From the NCBI RefSeq assembly GCF_001510645.1, contig NZ_LMVB01000001.1:1602436-1666435 (forward strand): DNA of 64,000 bases, in the 5' to 3' direction. The notes under the pieces are model-generated. The model was not told the DNA's origin and did not search any database. It saw only the letters and a program-made list of their open reading frames with translations. This document shows, piece by piece, positions 34,776-44,240 of this stretch; position 1 is the stretch's first letter; each line of letters begins with the position of its first letter. The translations under genes were made by a program, and so were the position numbers. Origin of the DNA: Paenibacillus sp. FJAT-29882 (GTDB lineage Bacteria > Bacillota > Bacilli > Bacillales > DSM-1321).

Positions 34776-35798
34776 TCACCCCTCTAAGTAGGATTTCTTT
34801 TTTCCATCATAAGAAGAAGTTGAAGCATTCTCTAATTTCCTCAAAACCTTTTTATATTTTTTCAAAGAATAAACCCACCCCGTATAGGAATCCTTACATT
34901 TTAATTCAGTGGAAATAAACACAACAGCTAGATAAGGAAAAAATTTATTGTTACGAAAACGGAGATCTTTCCAATAAACAAAGGTTCCATTTTTCTTTTT
35001 CTGGATAAAAGGATAGGCAAAATTCGTGCTCGAAAGAAAATCTGATACGAGACTGTCATTCATGCTTTCCAAAATCAATTCAGAGTCTATCTGTTTTTTC
35101 TGTAGTGTATGTTCAATAACAAGACTTTTTCTGGAATATTCACCGAATAAAAAATCATCCTCTGTTTCTATTAACAAGTCCCAATAAAGGATCCTTGCTC
35201 TTGGCATGAGTTTAATGCGAATTGCATTTTGAAAGTGGTCTTGCAAATATCTTTTGGTGCAGCTGGCATAGACCGTGCGAAGAAATAGATATAAAAACAT
35301 CAGCATGTATATGATGATAAAAACTCTTCCTGCTTCATAAAAAGGAAGAAGAAAAAATCCAGTAATATGAAGGTATAAAATATACGGATCTACTAACGGT
35401 ATCGAATCAAAGGAAATCCATTTTATAGAAAATGGACGGATAACTTGAGTTCCATACACATTAAATAAATCTAAAAAGACATGTAAAATCACAGAGAGAA
35501 ACGTCCATAAAAACAAATGTGAAAAGGATACTTCTGAAAAAAAGAAATATATAGATCCAGAAACGGCGAGTCCCCAAAGTGGTAGTGCTAGTAGTGAATG
35601 CGACCACCCTCTATGATGGCGATAATAGCTGCTATTTCCTTTTAATTTATAAACATAATCAAAATCAGGCGCGTTTGAACCGATCACTGTACCAATAAGA
35701 ATTGCGTATGATAACGTTGGATTGTCAGCCACCATTGGATCAATATGTGAGAGAGCTCCTAAACCTAAGCCAATGATAATATGTGAAGTTGTATCCAT
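34776..35798 (-). CDS. YfhP-like membrane-bound metal-dependent hydrolase family protein
   Basis: The 340-residue protein belongs to the YdjM/YfhP family. It has an N-terminal GLGLGALSHIDP, then APDFDY and HHRGWSHSLL with metal-ligand-like His/Asp. About four membrane segments precede a soluble C-terminal half. ATG 35798 is used because the AGGAGG is one base from ATG 35804 but seven from 35798. It follows ugtP by 12 bases, so the two form an operon. Enzymatic activity has not been shown for this family to my knowledge. Confidence 0.82.
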   Translation of the reverse strand: MDTTSHIIIGLGLGALSHIDPMVADNPTLSYAILIGTVIGSNAPDFDYVYKLKGNSSYYRHHRGWSHSLLALPLWGLAVSGSIYFFFSEVSFSHLFLWTFLSVILHVFLDLFNVYGTQVIRPFSIKWISFDSIPLVDPYILYLHITGFFLLPFYEAGRVFIIIYMLMFLYLFLRTVYASCTKRYLQDHFQNAIRIKLMPRARILYWDLLIETEDDFLFGEYSRKSLVIEHTLQKKQIDSELILESMNDSLVSDFLSSTNFAYPFIQKKKNGTFVYWKDLRFRNNKFFPYLAVVFISTELKCKDSYTGWVYSLKKYKKVLRKLENASTSSYDGKKKSYLEG

Positions 35799-35810
35799 TT
35801 TCATACCTCC

Positions 35811-36938
35811 TCAGCGAAGTATTAAATCTTGCTGTTCGATCTGATTGATAGCAAAATCGGTGATAAGTGTGGAAGATTGTGACTTATGAATTATATGTAG
35901 TGCCTTTTTCATCCTTCTCGCCAATTCTTCATTACTTGATAACTCATGTACTTGCTTAACCGTTTCCAATATAGTATGGGAAACAAGAGCCGCACCATTT
36001 TCCTCAAAATGCCGAGCGTTTTCCCCTTCTTGTCCGGGCACAGGATTATAAAGAATTAAAGGAATTTGCAATGCTGTGGCTTCAGTAAGGGTTATACCTC
36101 CTGGTTTTGTAATAAGGCAATCAGATATTGCCATAAGCTCATGGACCTTTTCTTCATATCCGAATAAACGAAAAGACTCGGGAAACCGAAGAGCAAGCGG
36201 CAAAAGCTTTTCGTACAAACTCTTGTTCTTTCCGCAAATTGCCACAATATGATAGGAAGGATTACACACTAGCAGCTGGCAAAGTTCTTTTACGTTTTTT
36301 AAAACGCCTAGGGCTCCTGCAAGCACCGTAATTACTTTTTTATTCTGGTTGAGATGGTATTTTTGGTAGAAAACTCTCTTATCAAAAAACATTTCAAATT
36401 CTGGACGAATGGGTATCCCGCTTACTGTAATACATTTTTCCTGAATGTTTTGATTTAATAAAGTGCTTTTAACCGATTCGGAAGCTACAAAGTAATGATC
36501 AATTAATGGATTCATCCAATAAGGATGAATGCAATAGTCCGTTATGATCGTGTAAGTTGGAATGAGAAATCCAGCTCTTTTGCTAAGAAAAGGTGCCGCA
36601 TGAAGAGGGAAAGTAGTAATAATAAAATAGGGACGATGTTCGTTAATAAGTTCTTGCAACCTTTTTCGACCTAAATATCGAGAAAATTGAGAGAGTCCTT
36701 TAGAATTTACTTTTTTCGTCCCATAATAAAACCATTTGTAAAAAGAGGGTCTATAAGAAACACTTTTGACAAGTAATGATTGAGTAAATGTAGAGAATGC
36801 AGGATAAGACTCACCGAATAAATCAGATACAATAGGATCGAATCCTTTTTGTTTAAGCTCTCTTGCAATGACATTAGCAGCCTGAAGATGGCCATTCCCA
36901 TAATGGGCTGTAAGGATCAAAGCGGAAGGATGTCGCAA
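35811..36938 (-). CDS. ugtP: UgtP-like diacylglycerol glucosyltransferase
   Basis: UgtP-type enzymes transfer glucose from UDP-glucose to diacylglycerol on the cytosolic membrane face, making glycolipids and the lipoteichoic-acid anchor. The 375-residue protein has an MGDG-synthase N-terminal domain (TAHYGNGHLQAANVIA) and a GT-B C-terminal domain (ISDCLITKPGGITLTEA, NPVPGQEGENA). TTG 36938 lies seven bases after GAGGGGG. It is followed by the yfhP-like gene. Another processive glycosyltransferase specificity cannot be excluded. Confidence 0.85.
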   Translation of the reverse strand: MRHPSALILTAHYGNGHLQAANVIARELKQKGFDPIVSDLFGESYPAFSTFTQSLLVKSVSYRPSFYKWFYYGTKKVNSKGLSQFSRYLGRKRLQELINEHRPYFIITTFPLHAAPFLSKRAGFLIPTYTIITDYCIHPYWMNPLIDHYFVASESVKSTLLNQNIQEKCITVSGIPIRPEFEMFFDKRVFYQKYHLNQNKKVITVLAGALGVLKNVKELCQLLVCNPSYHIVAICGKNKSLYEKLLPLALRFPESFRLFGYEEKVHELMAISDCLITKPGGITLTEATALQIPLILYNPVPGQEGENARHFEENGAALVSHTILETVKQVHELSSNEELARRMKKALHIIHKSQSSTLITDFAINQIEQQDLILR

Positions 36939-37294
36939 AACTAAAACCCCCTCTTGTTTTTTTTAGAATAACATGGCTTTTTTAAGGAAATATGAAGGGA
37001 CAAGTAGGTTTTGTAAAGGAAATGAAAATATTTGATTAGATTAATGTGGAAGTTACGGATCAATAGAACTTTGTTGCTAAATCCGTAAAATATGGATGTA
37101 GTTCTTCATTCGAATTGATTTTTGATTGTAAAGGATGTCCCATAATGGGTAGAACAAGAAATACAGAGTCATGTAAATATGAGTTTGTATTTCTTGCATA
37201 GGGGCTATATATTTAAATGTTTTTTTATGTGAACTCCACTTTCGAATCAACAGTGGACTATCCTAGACAACACTTTCGTGGAAGTAAACTTTAC
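36939..37294. other. Intergenic region with partial repeat
   Basis: AGGATGTCCCATAATGGG (from 37129) matches the box in the element at 16769. Just after it, CAAGAAATACA (37155-37165) pairs with TGTATTTCTTG (37185-37195) around a GTCATGTAAAT loop. The closing arm of the family is not obvious, so this is a partial copy. Confidence 0.5.
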
Positions 37295-37702
37295 TTAAGA
37301 TTGGGTATAATTAAGATCCCAAATCATACCGAATGAGTCTTTTACTTTTGCAAATTTTGCTCCCCAGAAAGTGTCTTGTAGCTCCATAATGACAGTACCT
37401 TTTTGTATTAGTCGTTCATAAATTTTTTGAATTTCTGCTTCATTCTCTAACTCAATTGTCAATGAAATGTGATTTCCGATTTCAACTGAATTACCGGGAA
37501 ATGTATCCGAAACCATGAAAAATAAATCATCTTTTTTAAATTGAGCATGAATAATGCGATCATCAGCTTCTGGTGGCGTTGGGAAGTCTGCTTCAGCATA
37601 GGTTTGAATACCTAAGATTTCACCCTCAAAAATCTCTTTATAATAATCTAATGCTTCTCTAGCATTTCCGCTAAAGTTAAGATATGGCGTTATCTGTTTC
37701 AT
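37295..37702 (-). CDS. VOC-superfamily protein (PhnB/YjdN-like)
   Basis: The 135-residue protein is a glyoxalase-fold member of the PhnB type. It starts with TPYLNFSGNAREALDYYKEIF and ends with KVKDSFGMIWDLNY, with two beta-alpha-beta repeats between. The RBS AAGGAGCGGT precedes ATG 37702. Family members are often labelled demethylubiquinone methyltransferase-like, but the activity is generally unknown. It is monocistronic. Confidence 0.85.
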   Translation of the reverse strand: MKQITPYLNFSGNAREALDYYKEIFEGEILGIQTYAEADFPTPPEADDRIIHAQFKKDDLFFMVSDTFPGNSVEIGNHISLTIELENEAEIQKIYERLIQKGTVIMELQDTFWGAKFAKVKDSFGMIWDLNYTQS

Positions 37703-38340
37703 AATGACCGCTCCTTATTTTTGAATTTTTACGCATTCGTTCAATAACGAATCTTTTACACCAGCGTCATCTTAAAAACACTAATGCTTTTTGCTTTTGA
37801 AAGTAAATTTAATTCCCAAAGTTAGACTTACTGGAAAAATAGCACCTTCACCTGTACATTTTTCCTGCATAATACCATTATAACAACTACAATAACAAAA
37901 GCACCAGAATGCACGTTCACGCAGTGCATCTTGCATTAACGTGTAGTAAAACACCAACCGATTGAAGCTTCACTTTATATTGCTCCTTCAGATAGTTAGT
38001 AAGCCATTATTAATTAATGCTTTAGAATTTACAAAGATCAATGACATTGAGAGGATAGGCATTGGTGTGCAAGAGTAAAATCTCCTTTTGAATATTCCTA
38101 GTAACAGAAGGTTTGCTTTTGTAATTGAATGAGAAATAAGTAATTTCGAACAATATATTATATTTGATATATTTTTTATATGTAGTATACTAAGTATACA
38201 AACATGGTGTTTTCAAAAATTAGTATTAATGGGAATTTTGATGGTTTAATAATACATCATTTAACCTTTGCTTAAATTGGAAAGCCCATTTTTGGAAATG
38301 AGTATTTTTAGTGACTTTCACATAAAAAGGAGATTGGAAA
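37703..38340. other. 640-base intergenic region
   Basis: AT-rich sequence with no convincing gene, hairpin or promoter beyond a strong AAAAGGAGATTGG RBS at its end. Confidence 0.45.
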
Positions 38341-38646
38341 ATGGCATACTTATTACAAGTTGATTTTAAACATGAAGGACCTTATGGGGATGAAATGGCA
38401 GATGTTTATTCTGATTTAGCTAAAAGTATCAATGAAGAACCAGGTTTTCTTTGGAAAATATGGACAGAGAATCAGCACTCGAATGAAGCAGGCGGAATTT
38501 ATATTTTTGAGACTAAAGAAGATGCTGAAAAATATGTAGATAAACATACAAAAAGATTGAGTGGTTTCGGAATCACAAATGCGAATATGAAAATTTTTGA
38601 AATTAATGACAAGCTTTCTCAGATTACTCAATCACCTTTAAAATAA
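38341..38646 (+). CDS. YdhR-family monooxygenase-like protein
   Basis: The 101-residue ferredoxin-like alpha/beta-barrel protein matches the YdhR putative mono-oxygenase family in length and in segments EEPGFLWKIWTEN and GGIYIFETKEDAEKYV. AAAAGGAG precedes ATG 38341. It stands alone and ends before a clear terminator (38844-38876). The substrate is unknown. Confidence 0.85.
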   Translation: MAYLLQVDFKHEGPYGDEMADVYSDLAKSINEEPGFLWKIWTENQHSNEAGGIYIFETKEDAEKYVDKHTKRLSGFGITNANMKIFEINDKLSQITQSPLK

Positions 38647-38843
38647 CCAACTAAGGCACCAATTAAGGAAGATAGTAACTGAACCCATTTGTGTGAATAC
38701 AAAGAACTCGAAATAAGATTAGAGGACACTCGCAAAATTATCTAGCTAAGAATTGATAAACAACCTTCATATACTTGATTGCAATGTGAGAGTTGGCCCA
38801 TTTGCTTTTGATTAGCCATATCACAAAGGTATATAATTATCTA

Positions 38844-38876
38844 AAAACCTTGGCCTGCACTTCGGACCAAGGTTTT
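38844..38876 (+). terminator. Terminator downstream of the YdhR-like gene
   Basis: AAAACCTTGG (38844-38853) pairs perfectly with CCAAGGTTTT (38867-38876). Confidence 0.75.
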
Positions 38877-39412
38877 CTGCATAAATGGCAGAATTTCGTT
38901 ATCTATTTCATATTTAATTAACTCAATAGATTCTTTTTATGTCTTTATCACTAATATAAGGTCGTATTTCATAAATAAAGCATAACTGTTACTTCAGGGA
39001 GATTTCAAAATGCTTTCTCTCTCTTGAATACCACAAGTTCATATCACTCACTTCTACATAATAATTCCCATAAAAATCACTCATAATTTAATAATTCAAA
39101 GGATTTAAGCTGTTATAAAATCTTTATAACGTAATTCGTTTTTGAGGTGAAACGAACAAAAATAATCCTCCCATGATCCTGCTCTAATTCAACGATACAT
39201 TCCCTTTCATAACCTCATCATTCCATTATGACACTTACTGTTTATTTTTTAAAAAACTATATGTCGTACAATCAAAGAATCTTGATTATACGATGAGATA
39301 TATCTTTGTGAATTTTAATAATGGACTTCCAAAATATTAAAAGGTGTACAGTATGTCTTGGGTATATATGTAAGATTTATATAATAATAATATTGAAGGG
39401 TCTAAAGATTAA
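38877..39412. other. 536-base AT-rich intergenic region
   Basis: No supportable gene or structured element was seen. Confidence 0.45.
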
Positions 39413-39544
39413 ATGGCGCGATACCGTGAAAAAAATTTAGAATTATTTATGTTAGCACATTATATTGATGTACAAGCGATATTTTCCGATACAAAGACAT
39501 ATTTACGGAACCAAATACTCAATCTTGGAGGTAATGTAAAATGA
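39413..39544 (+). CDS. Possible 43-residue peptide coupled to ferredoxin
   Basis: An open frame starting MARYREKNLELFMLAHY ends with a TGA that overlaps the ferredoxin ATG as ATGA. The ferredoxin RBS CTTGGAGGTAAT lies inside its last codons. The overlap suggests translational coupling, but the peptide's own RBS is weak (GAAGGG, about 15 bases away). It could be chance or a decayed gene end. Confidence 0.35.
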   Translation: MARYREKNLELFMLAHYIDVQAIFSDTKTYLRNQILNLGGNVK

Positions 39545-39783
39545 CATTTGTAATAACTTCACCATGCATAAAAGAGCTTGCAGCGGAATGTGTAGATGTA
39601 TGTCCAGTAGATTGTATTTCAAAAGGTGATAATCAATATTTTATTGATCCAGATATATGTATTGATTGTGGTGCTTGTGAATCAGTTTGCCCTGTAAAGG
39701 CTATATTTTATGAAGATGATGTACCTGAAGAAGAAAGTGAATATATTCAAAAAGCAAAATCATTCTTTGGAACTAAATCATGA
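39541..39783 (+). CDS. Ferredoxin, 3Fe-4S/4Fe-4S type
   Basis: The 80-residue acidic protein has a first cluster pattern CIKELAAECVDVCPVDC (C-x7-C-x3-C-P) and a second CIDCGACESVCP. This is the arrangement of seven-iron or eight-iron Bacillus-type ferredoxins. It would carry electrons at low potential. AGGAGG-like TGGAGG precedes ATG 39541. No obvious redox partner is adjacent. A terminator-like hairpin lies at 39866-39905. Confidence 0.93.
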   Translation: MTFVITSPCIKELAAECVDVCPVDCISKGDNQYFIDPDICIDCGACESVCPVKAIFYEDDVPEEESEYIQKAKSFFGTKS

Positions 39784-39865
39784 TAAGTGAATACTCGCGT
39801 AACACCAATTGTGAAAAATTTACAATAATTTGAAGATCGAATAGTAAATATTAATTAAGAAAGTA

Positions 39866-39905
39866 GCTGTTTCGAAAAGTAATATTTTTTCGGATCAGTT
39901 TTTTT
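39866..39905 (+). terminator. Terminator after the ferredoxin gene
   Basis: CTGTTTCGAAAA pairs imperfectly with TTTTTTCGGATCAG and is followed by seven T. Bases 39906-40088 show only the RBS of the next gene. Confidence 0.6.
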
Positions 39906-40088
39906 ATATTTTTGGTCTATATCAATAATACCTTATCCTTTTTAAGTTTCAATTAAGTTGTTATCCCTTTTTAACAAAACTTATTTGTTATGTAACTTCC
40001 TAGAAATAAAACTGAAAAAAATCATTGGTAATATTTTAAGAAGTGGTTTTTTTATGGGATATATTGTGAATATTCGAGGGGGAGAAAG

Positions 40089-40427
40089 ATGGAGTCACAC
40101 ATAAAAAATGCTTTAAGCGAGTGGAAAAAAGAAATTAGTGAATTATTAAATGTGATTGAAAAAGAATATGAAGAAGTTAAACGTGAACTTCAAGTTTATT
40201 CTTATAAATTCAATATTACTAAACAAGTAGTACAATCTACTATTAATGATGAAATTATTCGAGACATACGCGATCTCTATCATAAGCCCTTTGAACAAAA
40301 AGTAAGCCAATTGAAAGAATCCATAAAAGAACTGGAAGAAAAGAAAAAAGTATTTCAGATGTTTGTTGATAAAATTGAAAAGGTATGTGAAAAAGAAGAA
40401 GGAAAGTCTTATGTTTCAGTCATATAA
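40089..40427 (+). CDS. Unrecognised 112-residue coiled-coil protein
   Basis: The product is almost entirely helical and Lys/Glu-rich. Two heptad-like stretches (residues about 10-45, EISELLNVIEKEYEEVKREL, and 70-100, QKVSQLKESIKELEEKKKVF) flank a short central segment. GAGGGGGAGAAAG precedes the ATG. There is no signal or membrane segment. I do not recognise the family. It is isolated. Confidence 0.72.
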   Translation: MESHIKNALSEWKKEISELLNVIEKEYEEVKRELQVYSYKFNITKQVVQSTINDEIIRDIRDLYHKPFEQKVSQLKESIKELEEKKKVFQMFVDKIEKVCEKEEGKSYVSVI

Positions 40428-40580
40428 GTAAAGTAGTAGGAATTATTTGTATTACTGAAAAATATTTTTAAATGGGATGTCTAATCGTTGAATCTTATCT
40501 CCTAAAAAACACGAATTCTTCTTTTGCTCGTATTTGCGAAAACATGTGATAGACAGTTGATTCAACAGTTCTTTTAGTTG

Positions 40581-40626
40581 AGTGAGGATGTCCCAAAAGG
40601 GTCAGTCTCTTTGGGTCATCCTCACT
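40581..40626. repeat. Short hairpin member of the AGGATGTCCCA repeat family
   Basis: AGTGAGGATGTCCCAAA (40581-40597) pairs with 40610-40626 with one mismatch. It carries the AGGATGTCCCA box seen at 16773 and 37129. It lies between convergent genes and can act as a terminator. Confidence 0.7.
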
Positions 40627-40691
40627 TGGTCTTTTCAAATATTTAGAGGAACATTGATACGGTACAAAAGGGAAGGATTAATCTATTCCTC

Positions 40692-41843
40692 TTAGTTTGT
40701 ATTTTGTTTAAATACATAAATATCTTCAGCTCCCAGTGCTTTTGAAATAGCACTCGTCAAACTGTGTGATCCCTCTGCATCATGTCCGGCCTCCCATAGC
40801 ATCATCCCACCGAAACCATGATCAAGTGCTAACTTTATTTTCTTTTGCACGGTCTTGGCACCATTATAATGGTATGTCGTTCCATTCATATTCACGGTAT
40901 CGTGTTCAGCATTATCTGGATTATTTTTGATGATTGCCGCATAGGAGATCTGCTTAACGGAAGGATCTTCTGGCTGAGCATAAAAGGGAACGCCCAATAC
41001 AAGTTTTTCTTTTGAAAGATTATGAGTATCGAACAGGCTAGTCCAATAGTTTACGATATTCTCATTAAACGGGTAAGGAGACAAGTTGGCAGCGTCATAC
41101 CCACCATCCCACTGACCGTCATAAGCCATAATATTTACATGGTCGACATATTCGAACATTGATGGTTCATACAGGACACTATTGATTTCAGCACCAGTAA
41201 CACTGTTCACTTTAGCTTGAACTGCAGTGGACAGTTCTTTATTTTTATGATGAAGTTTATCACTTAGTTCTTTGATGAAACTAGCTAGATGTTGAGCATC
41301 TTCCAAAGAACGTGGGTGTTCAAAATCGATATCTATGCCATCTAACTTTTCCCGGACCGTTATACTCACAAGCTCATTGACAAGTTTATATCGCGATGTC
41401 GGGTTAGCAATCGCCGTCTTAAAATACTCATAGGATTCTCCACCCTGGATGTGAAACCATCCGCCTACGGCTAGCATAATTTTTGTATCATGCTCATGCG
41501 CTTTTGTCGCCATTATCCGTAAGTTATTCAAAGCCACTTCTCCATTAAGCAAAAGACCACCGTCCTTTGTCGGATGGGCGAAGGAGAATATAATATGTGT
41601 CAAATTGTCGTAATCAACCGCATTTGGATCTCGAAAATCCTGAACATAGCCAATTAACACTTTTGCTTGTTCCATGTCTAACCTGGGCATTTGCTTAGGT
41701 CCCGGCTTTCTTGCTGATTCGGTTGCTTGTTTCATTTTCAAGTTTTCTTGCTGATTGTTAGTAGAAAATAATATACCTGCAAAAAATCCTCCTGTGAAGG
41801 CTATGACCAATACTAGAGCAAGAAGGAATTTAAGATTATTCAT
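40692..41843 (-). CDS. Membrane-anchored GH18 glycoside hydrolase
   Basis: The 383-residue protein has an N-terminal signal anchor (residues about 5-25, LLALVLVIAFTGGFFAGILF) and an extracellular GH18 domain. The catalytic DxxDxDxE motif is DGIDIDFE, with Glu as acid. Typical strands are LAVGGW, VNIMAYD and GMMLWEAGHD. It probably cleaves chitin or N-acetylglucosamine polymers, including peptidoglycan-type substrates. ATG 41843 is chosen because GGGGAGG sits between it and the upstream ATG. No carbohydrate-binding or LysM module is present. Confidence 0.88.
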   Translation of the reverse strand: MNNLKFLLALVLVIAFTGGFFAGILFSTNNQQENLKMKQATESARKPGPKQMPRLDMEQAKVLIGYVQDFRDPNAVDYDNLTHIIFSFAHPTKDGGLLLNGEVALNNLRIMATKAHEHDTKIMLAVGGWFHIQGGESYEYFKTAIANPTSRYKLVNELVSITVREKLDGIDIDFEHPRSLEDAQHLASFIKELSDKLHHKNKELSTAVQAKVNSVTGAEINSVLYEPSMFEYVDHVNIMAYDGQWDGGYDAANLSPYPFNENIVNYWTSLFDTHNLSKEKLVLGVPFYAQPEDPSVKQISYAAIIKNNPDNAEHDTVNMNGTTYHYNGAKTVQKKIKLALDHGFGGMMLWEAGHDAEGSHSLTSAISKALGAEDIYVFKQNTN

Positions 41844-41974
41844 AGATGTATACCTCCCCATACTTATTCAACATAAGAATTGTATCAAGAAAGTCGATAA
41901 GTAGGGGATGGTAAAATCAAACATAACATATTTTTAGAGTAATAGAAGGAGTGTAAGCGAATAGGAAAAAATGA

Positions 41975-42109
41975 AATGAATTATACAATATAATAAAATT
42001 CGTTTTTAATCTTGCACGTTATTTAAGCAAAGCATCCGCCCACGGAGTATATGCTGCAGATTCAGATACTCATTATCCTAAATATTTAGGTGTTTCTAGT
42101 GTTGAACAA
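41975..42109 (+). pseudogene. Possible 3' coding remnant
   Basis: Codons 41975-42109 read without a stop or start codon as a protein-like tail (ARYLSKASAHGVYAADSD, then HYPKYLGVSSVEQ). A stop lies just before the stretch and two follow it. No match is recognised. It may be the end of a lost gene. Confidence 0.4.
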
Positions 42110-42301
42110 TGATAAATAGAAATGGACAATAACATTGTATCTACGATTGTCTATTCCTTCTTAGAACTCATTAATGGGTTGCGCTCAATTTGGTGTATCT
42201 GCTATAGAAAAGAGTGTTTACTTTATTTAATTTCTCTATGTGTTTCCAATAACTAAACAACACGGTACTAATAATAAGGGGATTTCGCCTAGATTTTAAA
42301 A

Positions 42302-42412
42302 TTAGGCTATGTTAAACAATATTGTTGATAAAACTATTTTGGTCTCATTCTTCTGAAACCGCAGTTTCAGAAGAATGAGACCAAAATCAAAAACATTATA
42401 AACATAGCCTAA
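42302..42412. mobile_element. MITE-like composite palindrome
   Basis: Outer 12-bp inverted repeats TTAGGCTATGTT (42302-42313) and AACATAGCCTAA (42401-42412) enclose an inner perfect 23-bp palindrome (42337-42359 and 42364-42386; core GGTCTCATTCTTCTG) with a CGCA loop. It has no coding capacity. Terminal repeats plus strong internal hairpin fit a miniature inverted-repeat element. It may also terminate the MerR-type gene nearby. Confidence 0.65.
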
Positions 42413-42458
42413 AAATAAATAAGCTCGATCAAACTAAACAGGAGTCCTAGCCTTTTTC

Positions 42459-43382
42459 TTAAGATTTTAGCTGCCACCATTTTTTCTTCTTTTCTTTAGT
42501 TGCTGCGGCATCACGATAGGTTGATATCATCACTTTAAAGACCTCTTCAATTTTTTGTATTTCACCTGTCGATTGTTTTAGTTCGTTAAGAGATTCAATT
42601 AAATCATCCTGTCTAGTATCGAATGATTGCGTGATATGTCTTATATCATCCTTTGCTTCATTAACTGTTTGAGAAACTTTCTCTAGTACATTCTGATTCT
42701 CTATTTCAGCAACTTTTACAGTCAGATCCATTCGCTTTGAAAGCTTTTCGAAAGTAGCTTTCGAATCCTTCACAATGTCACCAGAAAGGGTTGCGAATGT
42801 TTCAGAAGTACGTTCCGAAGCTTTCATAACCATTTCCGAAATTGCATGAACTTCCACTTTTCTCTTATCATCAGATCTCTGAATTGATTTAGAAATATCT
42901 TCAACAGTTTGAAAGGAGGCGTTTATAAACTCATTTTTGATCTCTTCAATGAGTACATTACGGCTTACCACCATCTCATTTTTGATTTCTGATAATAGAT
43001 TCTCCTTAAATGTTTCCAAAGCAGTATTAAACTCCAGCATATTGTCTGTCTGACGACTCTGTGATGTCTGAATGGATGTCTCTTCTGCTGGCTGAATCGT
43101 CATTTCGAACGATTCGGAAGTAGGTTCCGAATCGTTTTTTATATGTTTTTTTAATAATGAACGAATCATCCCTTTACTTACATCTTGTTCACGCATCTCT
43201 TTTATTTTATTAAGCAGTGTGATCTCTTTCTCTGTATAATATCTAGCACCTTGCTTCGTACGAGGAATAATAAGAAGACCTTGTAAATCTCTTTCCCACT
43301 GTCTAATTGTCCCTGTTGGAATATTTATTTGCTTAGAAACCTCATTAATCGAATAGGCTCTTAAAATCTGACTATTGTTCAT
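42459..43382 (-). CDS. MerR-type HTH protein with long coiled coil
   Basis: The 307-residue protein has an N-terminal MerR HTH (about 8-75; YSINEVSKQINIPTGTIRQWERD). A long helical stretch with heptads follows (about 115-285). The C-terminus is basic and Trp-containing (KEKKKKWWQLKS). The layout resembles DUF3967-type plasmid/chromosome proteins and, more loosely, the RacA chromosome anchor. There is no effector-binding domain, so a DNA-anchoring or structural role is as likely as classical regulation. It follows a palindrome-rich intergenic region. Confidence 0.75.
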   Translation of the reverse strand: MNNSQILRAYSINEVSKQINIPTGTIRQWERDLQGLLIIPRTKQGARYYTEKEITLLNKIKEMREQDVSKGMIRSLLKKHIKNDSEPTSESFEMTIQPAEETSIQTSQSRQTDNMLEFNTALETFKENLLSEIKNEMVVSRNVLIEEIKNEFINASFQTVEDISKSIQRSDDKRKVEVHAISEMVMKASERTSETFATLSGDIVKDSKATFEKLSKRMDLTVKVAEIENQNVLEKVSQTVNEAKDDIRHITQSFDTRQDDLIESLNELKQSTGEIQKIEEVFKVMISTYRDAAATKEKKKKWWQLKS

Positions 43383-43784
43383 ATCTCCATTCCTTTCTAT
43401 TTTGCAACTTAATTTGGGCTAATTTAAGTTATATTCTTTATTGTGGTTCTCTTTTTCCTGCTACATGACAAAAGCTTTCAAAAGAAGGGCAGATTCAACA
43501 AAAAGCGTTGATTTAATGCGAAATTCGCCGCTTATTTTCATAAATTTTCACTAAAAGGGCCCAGATTAGAAAACATTTATAACCAATCAATTCATCAGAC
43601 ATAATAAATTTGACATAATTGACCACCACTTAAACGACCACCTGATTTAAGCAGATGATCGTTTAAGAAGGGGAATATTAAGAAACATTTTTCATAATAA
43701 TGCAGGAGAATGAGGAATGGAATAAACATTCGTCACACCAAAAATAAAAAAGTGGCCCTCTGTTTTTCGATTAGCAAATGGGGG
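43383..43784. other. Intergenic region with two hairpins
   Basis: CTTAAACGACCACCTG (43629-43644) pairs with CAGATGATCGTTTAAG (43652-43667), with two mismatches. A second hairpin, GTGGC/GCCAC (43752-43792), has an A-run upstream and would terminate the minus-strand membrane-protein gene whose stop it overlaps. No gene is seen. Confidence 0.55.
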
Positions 43785-44240
43785 TCAGCCACGTTTTGAC
43801 CAACTATAAAAAGAATAGATTAGAGTTAAATAGAGGGTATATCCGATCAATGAATAAATATGCTTCCATGAAACGCTATGAACAAAAAGACCATAGACTT
43901 CCGCTTGTTTTTCACCAACAGACATTAACATACTAAAAATGATAATGAGCCCTGCTTTTTTCCATGCGTTCACTTTATTACAGGCATAAAGAAAGACACT
44001 AATTAACAAGGGGAGGCCAATCAAAGTAAACACTATATTGATTGAAAAGACCGTTGACATGGGCCTAATAGGAAAGGAATAGAAGCCTTTTCCTATAAAA
44101 TATAGATCGAGGTACGTTCCTAATAATGAGCCAAGCAGGACTGATGGTAGGAAATTTGAACTATTATTAATCCAAAAGGGAAATCGCCTTTTTTGTGATT
44201 GCCGCGAACTCAAGTCTTTCGAGTGTTTTACAATATTCAT
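43785..44240 (-). CDS. Small polytopic membrane protein overlapping the yppC-like gene
   Basis: The 151-residue protein has a basic N-terminus (KHSKDLSSRQSQKRRFPFW) and about four membrane segments. GGAGAG lies seven bases before ATG 44240, inside the upstream gene, so the coding regions overlap by 74 bases in different frames. It resembles CBO0543-type membrane proteins, but that is a weak impression. Function unknown. It is coupled to the upstream DUF2515 gene. Confidence 0.72.
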   Translation of the reverse strand: MNIVKHSKDLSSRQSQKRRFPFWINNSSNFLPSVLLGSLLGTYLDLYFIGKGFYSFPIRPMSTVFSINIVFTLIGLPLLISVFLYACNKVNAWKKAGLIIIFSMLMSVGEKQAEVYGLFVHSVSWKHIYSLIGYTLYLTLIYSFYSWSKRG

